38,397 bases of DNA from JBFGCT01 sp041581055 (lineage in GTDB: Bacteria > Actinomycetota > Acidimicrobiia > Acidimicrobiales > Ilumatobacteraceae): the NCBI GenBank assembly GCA_041581055.1, contig JBFGCT010000015.1, positions 1 through 38,397 of the forward strand, given 5' to 3'. This document shows positions 38,182 through 38,397 of the stretch, in pieces. The position numbers and the translations under genes are program-made. The first letter of the stretch is position 1; every line of letters begins with the position of its first letter. The notes under the pieces were generated by a model. It ran no database searches and was not told the DNA's origin. It was given only the letters and a program-made list of their open reading frames with translations.

Positions 38182-38397
38182 GCGTGCAGTACCGCGTCGT
38201 CGTGGCGAAGAAGGACGAGCGGGTCGACGGCCCCGACGACGCCGAGACCGTGATCACCGTTCCGCTCGACGTGGCGGCGGCCGATGACTTCGACCCGACG
38301 GTCGAGTTCATGCGCGGCAGGTTGAAGGCGGCCGGCCACTCCGGCCACATCCTCGACCTGCTCGAGTCCGGCGCGGCCGCCACCGCCATCCGCGCCC
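38178..38397 (+). CDS. Start of an unknown protein coupled to mca (partial)
   Basis: A reading frame opens with GTG at 38178, sharing GTGA with the mca stop, and continues unbroken to the window edge (73 codons). It encodes VSVQYRVVVAKKDERV, an acidic stretch (DGPDDAETVITVPLDV), and a helix (VEFMRGRLKAAGHSGHILDLLESG). The codon use is like that of mca and the frame reads as real protein, but I recognise no family. Small proteins of this type commonly follow mca in actinobacteria, where their role is unknown. The C-terminus lies beyond the window. Confidence 0.7.
   Translation, partial: MSVQYRVVVAKKDERVDGPDDAETVITVPLDVAAADDFDPTVEFMRGRLKAAGHSGHILDLLESGAAATAIRA

Overview
The window is a dense, GC-rich stretch of about 38.4 kb that reads as actinobacterial chromosome, most likely from an Acidimicrobiia-type marine or soil lineage. 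The clues are the high GC with G/C at third codon positions, a mycothiol conjugate amidase (mca), a mycothiol-dependent maleylpyruvate-isomerase-family protein, an F420-dependent LLM-class oxidoreductase, an Rv2632c-like (DUF1876) protein, and several starts with a TANNNT box 6-8 nt upstream and no Shine-Dalgarno, as in actinobacterial leaderless mRNAs. No tRNA, rRNA, CRISPR array, insertion sequence or prophage was seen. The longest gene-free gap is about 190 bases.

Layout. 1-1365: the 3' end of a NifJ-type pyruvate:ferredoxin oxidoreductase overlapping a dihydroorotate-dehydrogenase-like flavoprotein. 1395-6791: a DUF1876 protein, an acyl-CoA ligase, an amidase, a DinB/maleylpyruvate-isomerase-fold protein, an F420 oxidoreductase and a small unknown protein. 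6862-9373: a strong sigma-70-like promoter, a 5' UTR that can fold as an H-type pseudoknot, a secreted LVIVD-repeat protein with an inserted PA domain, a textbook intrinsic terminator, and a lipoprotein. 9395-12823: an EamA transporter coupled to betaine-aldehyde dehydrogenase (betB), then a zinc-less alcohol dehydrogenase/quinone reductase. 12871-14268: a lipoprotein metallophosphatase.

14391-22057 (minus strand) is a tight five-gene redox operon in which all four junctions are 4-nt ATGA overlaps: an NfnA-like flavin/[2Fe-2S] subunit, an NfnB/GltA-like flavoprotein, 2-oxoacid:ferredoxin oxidoreductase alpha (gamma-alpha fusion) and beta, and a 732-residue uncharacterised protein ending in a single-cluster ferredoxin-like domain. 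The set suggests electron exchange between NAD(P)H, ferredoxin and 2-oxoacids. The NfnA-like protein starts with about 65 residues that look like the N-terminal (DUF6538-type) arm of a phage integrase, and its upstream region carries paired GGTNCNGNACC-type repeats.

22221-25987: a small lipoprotein and a large secreted mosaic (choice-of-anchor-L-like, SGNH hydrolase, bactofilin/pilin-like C-terminus). Divergently, 26131-29073 holds a ferritin-like protein (VioB/RebD N-terminal type) followed 9 nt later by a LodA/GoxA-family quinone-cofactor oxidase, with no adjacent LodB. A halogenase-like flavoprotein at 33200-34534 is a distant candidate maturase. 29083-38397: an MtfA-type peptidase behind glpD, a zinc-finger rhomboid protease, an NTF2-like protein behind the flavoprotein, a GGDEF-EAL protein with a damaged EAL domain, a PEBP lipoprotein divergent from mca, and the start of an unknown protein coupled to mca.
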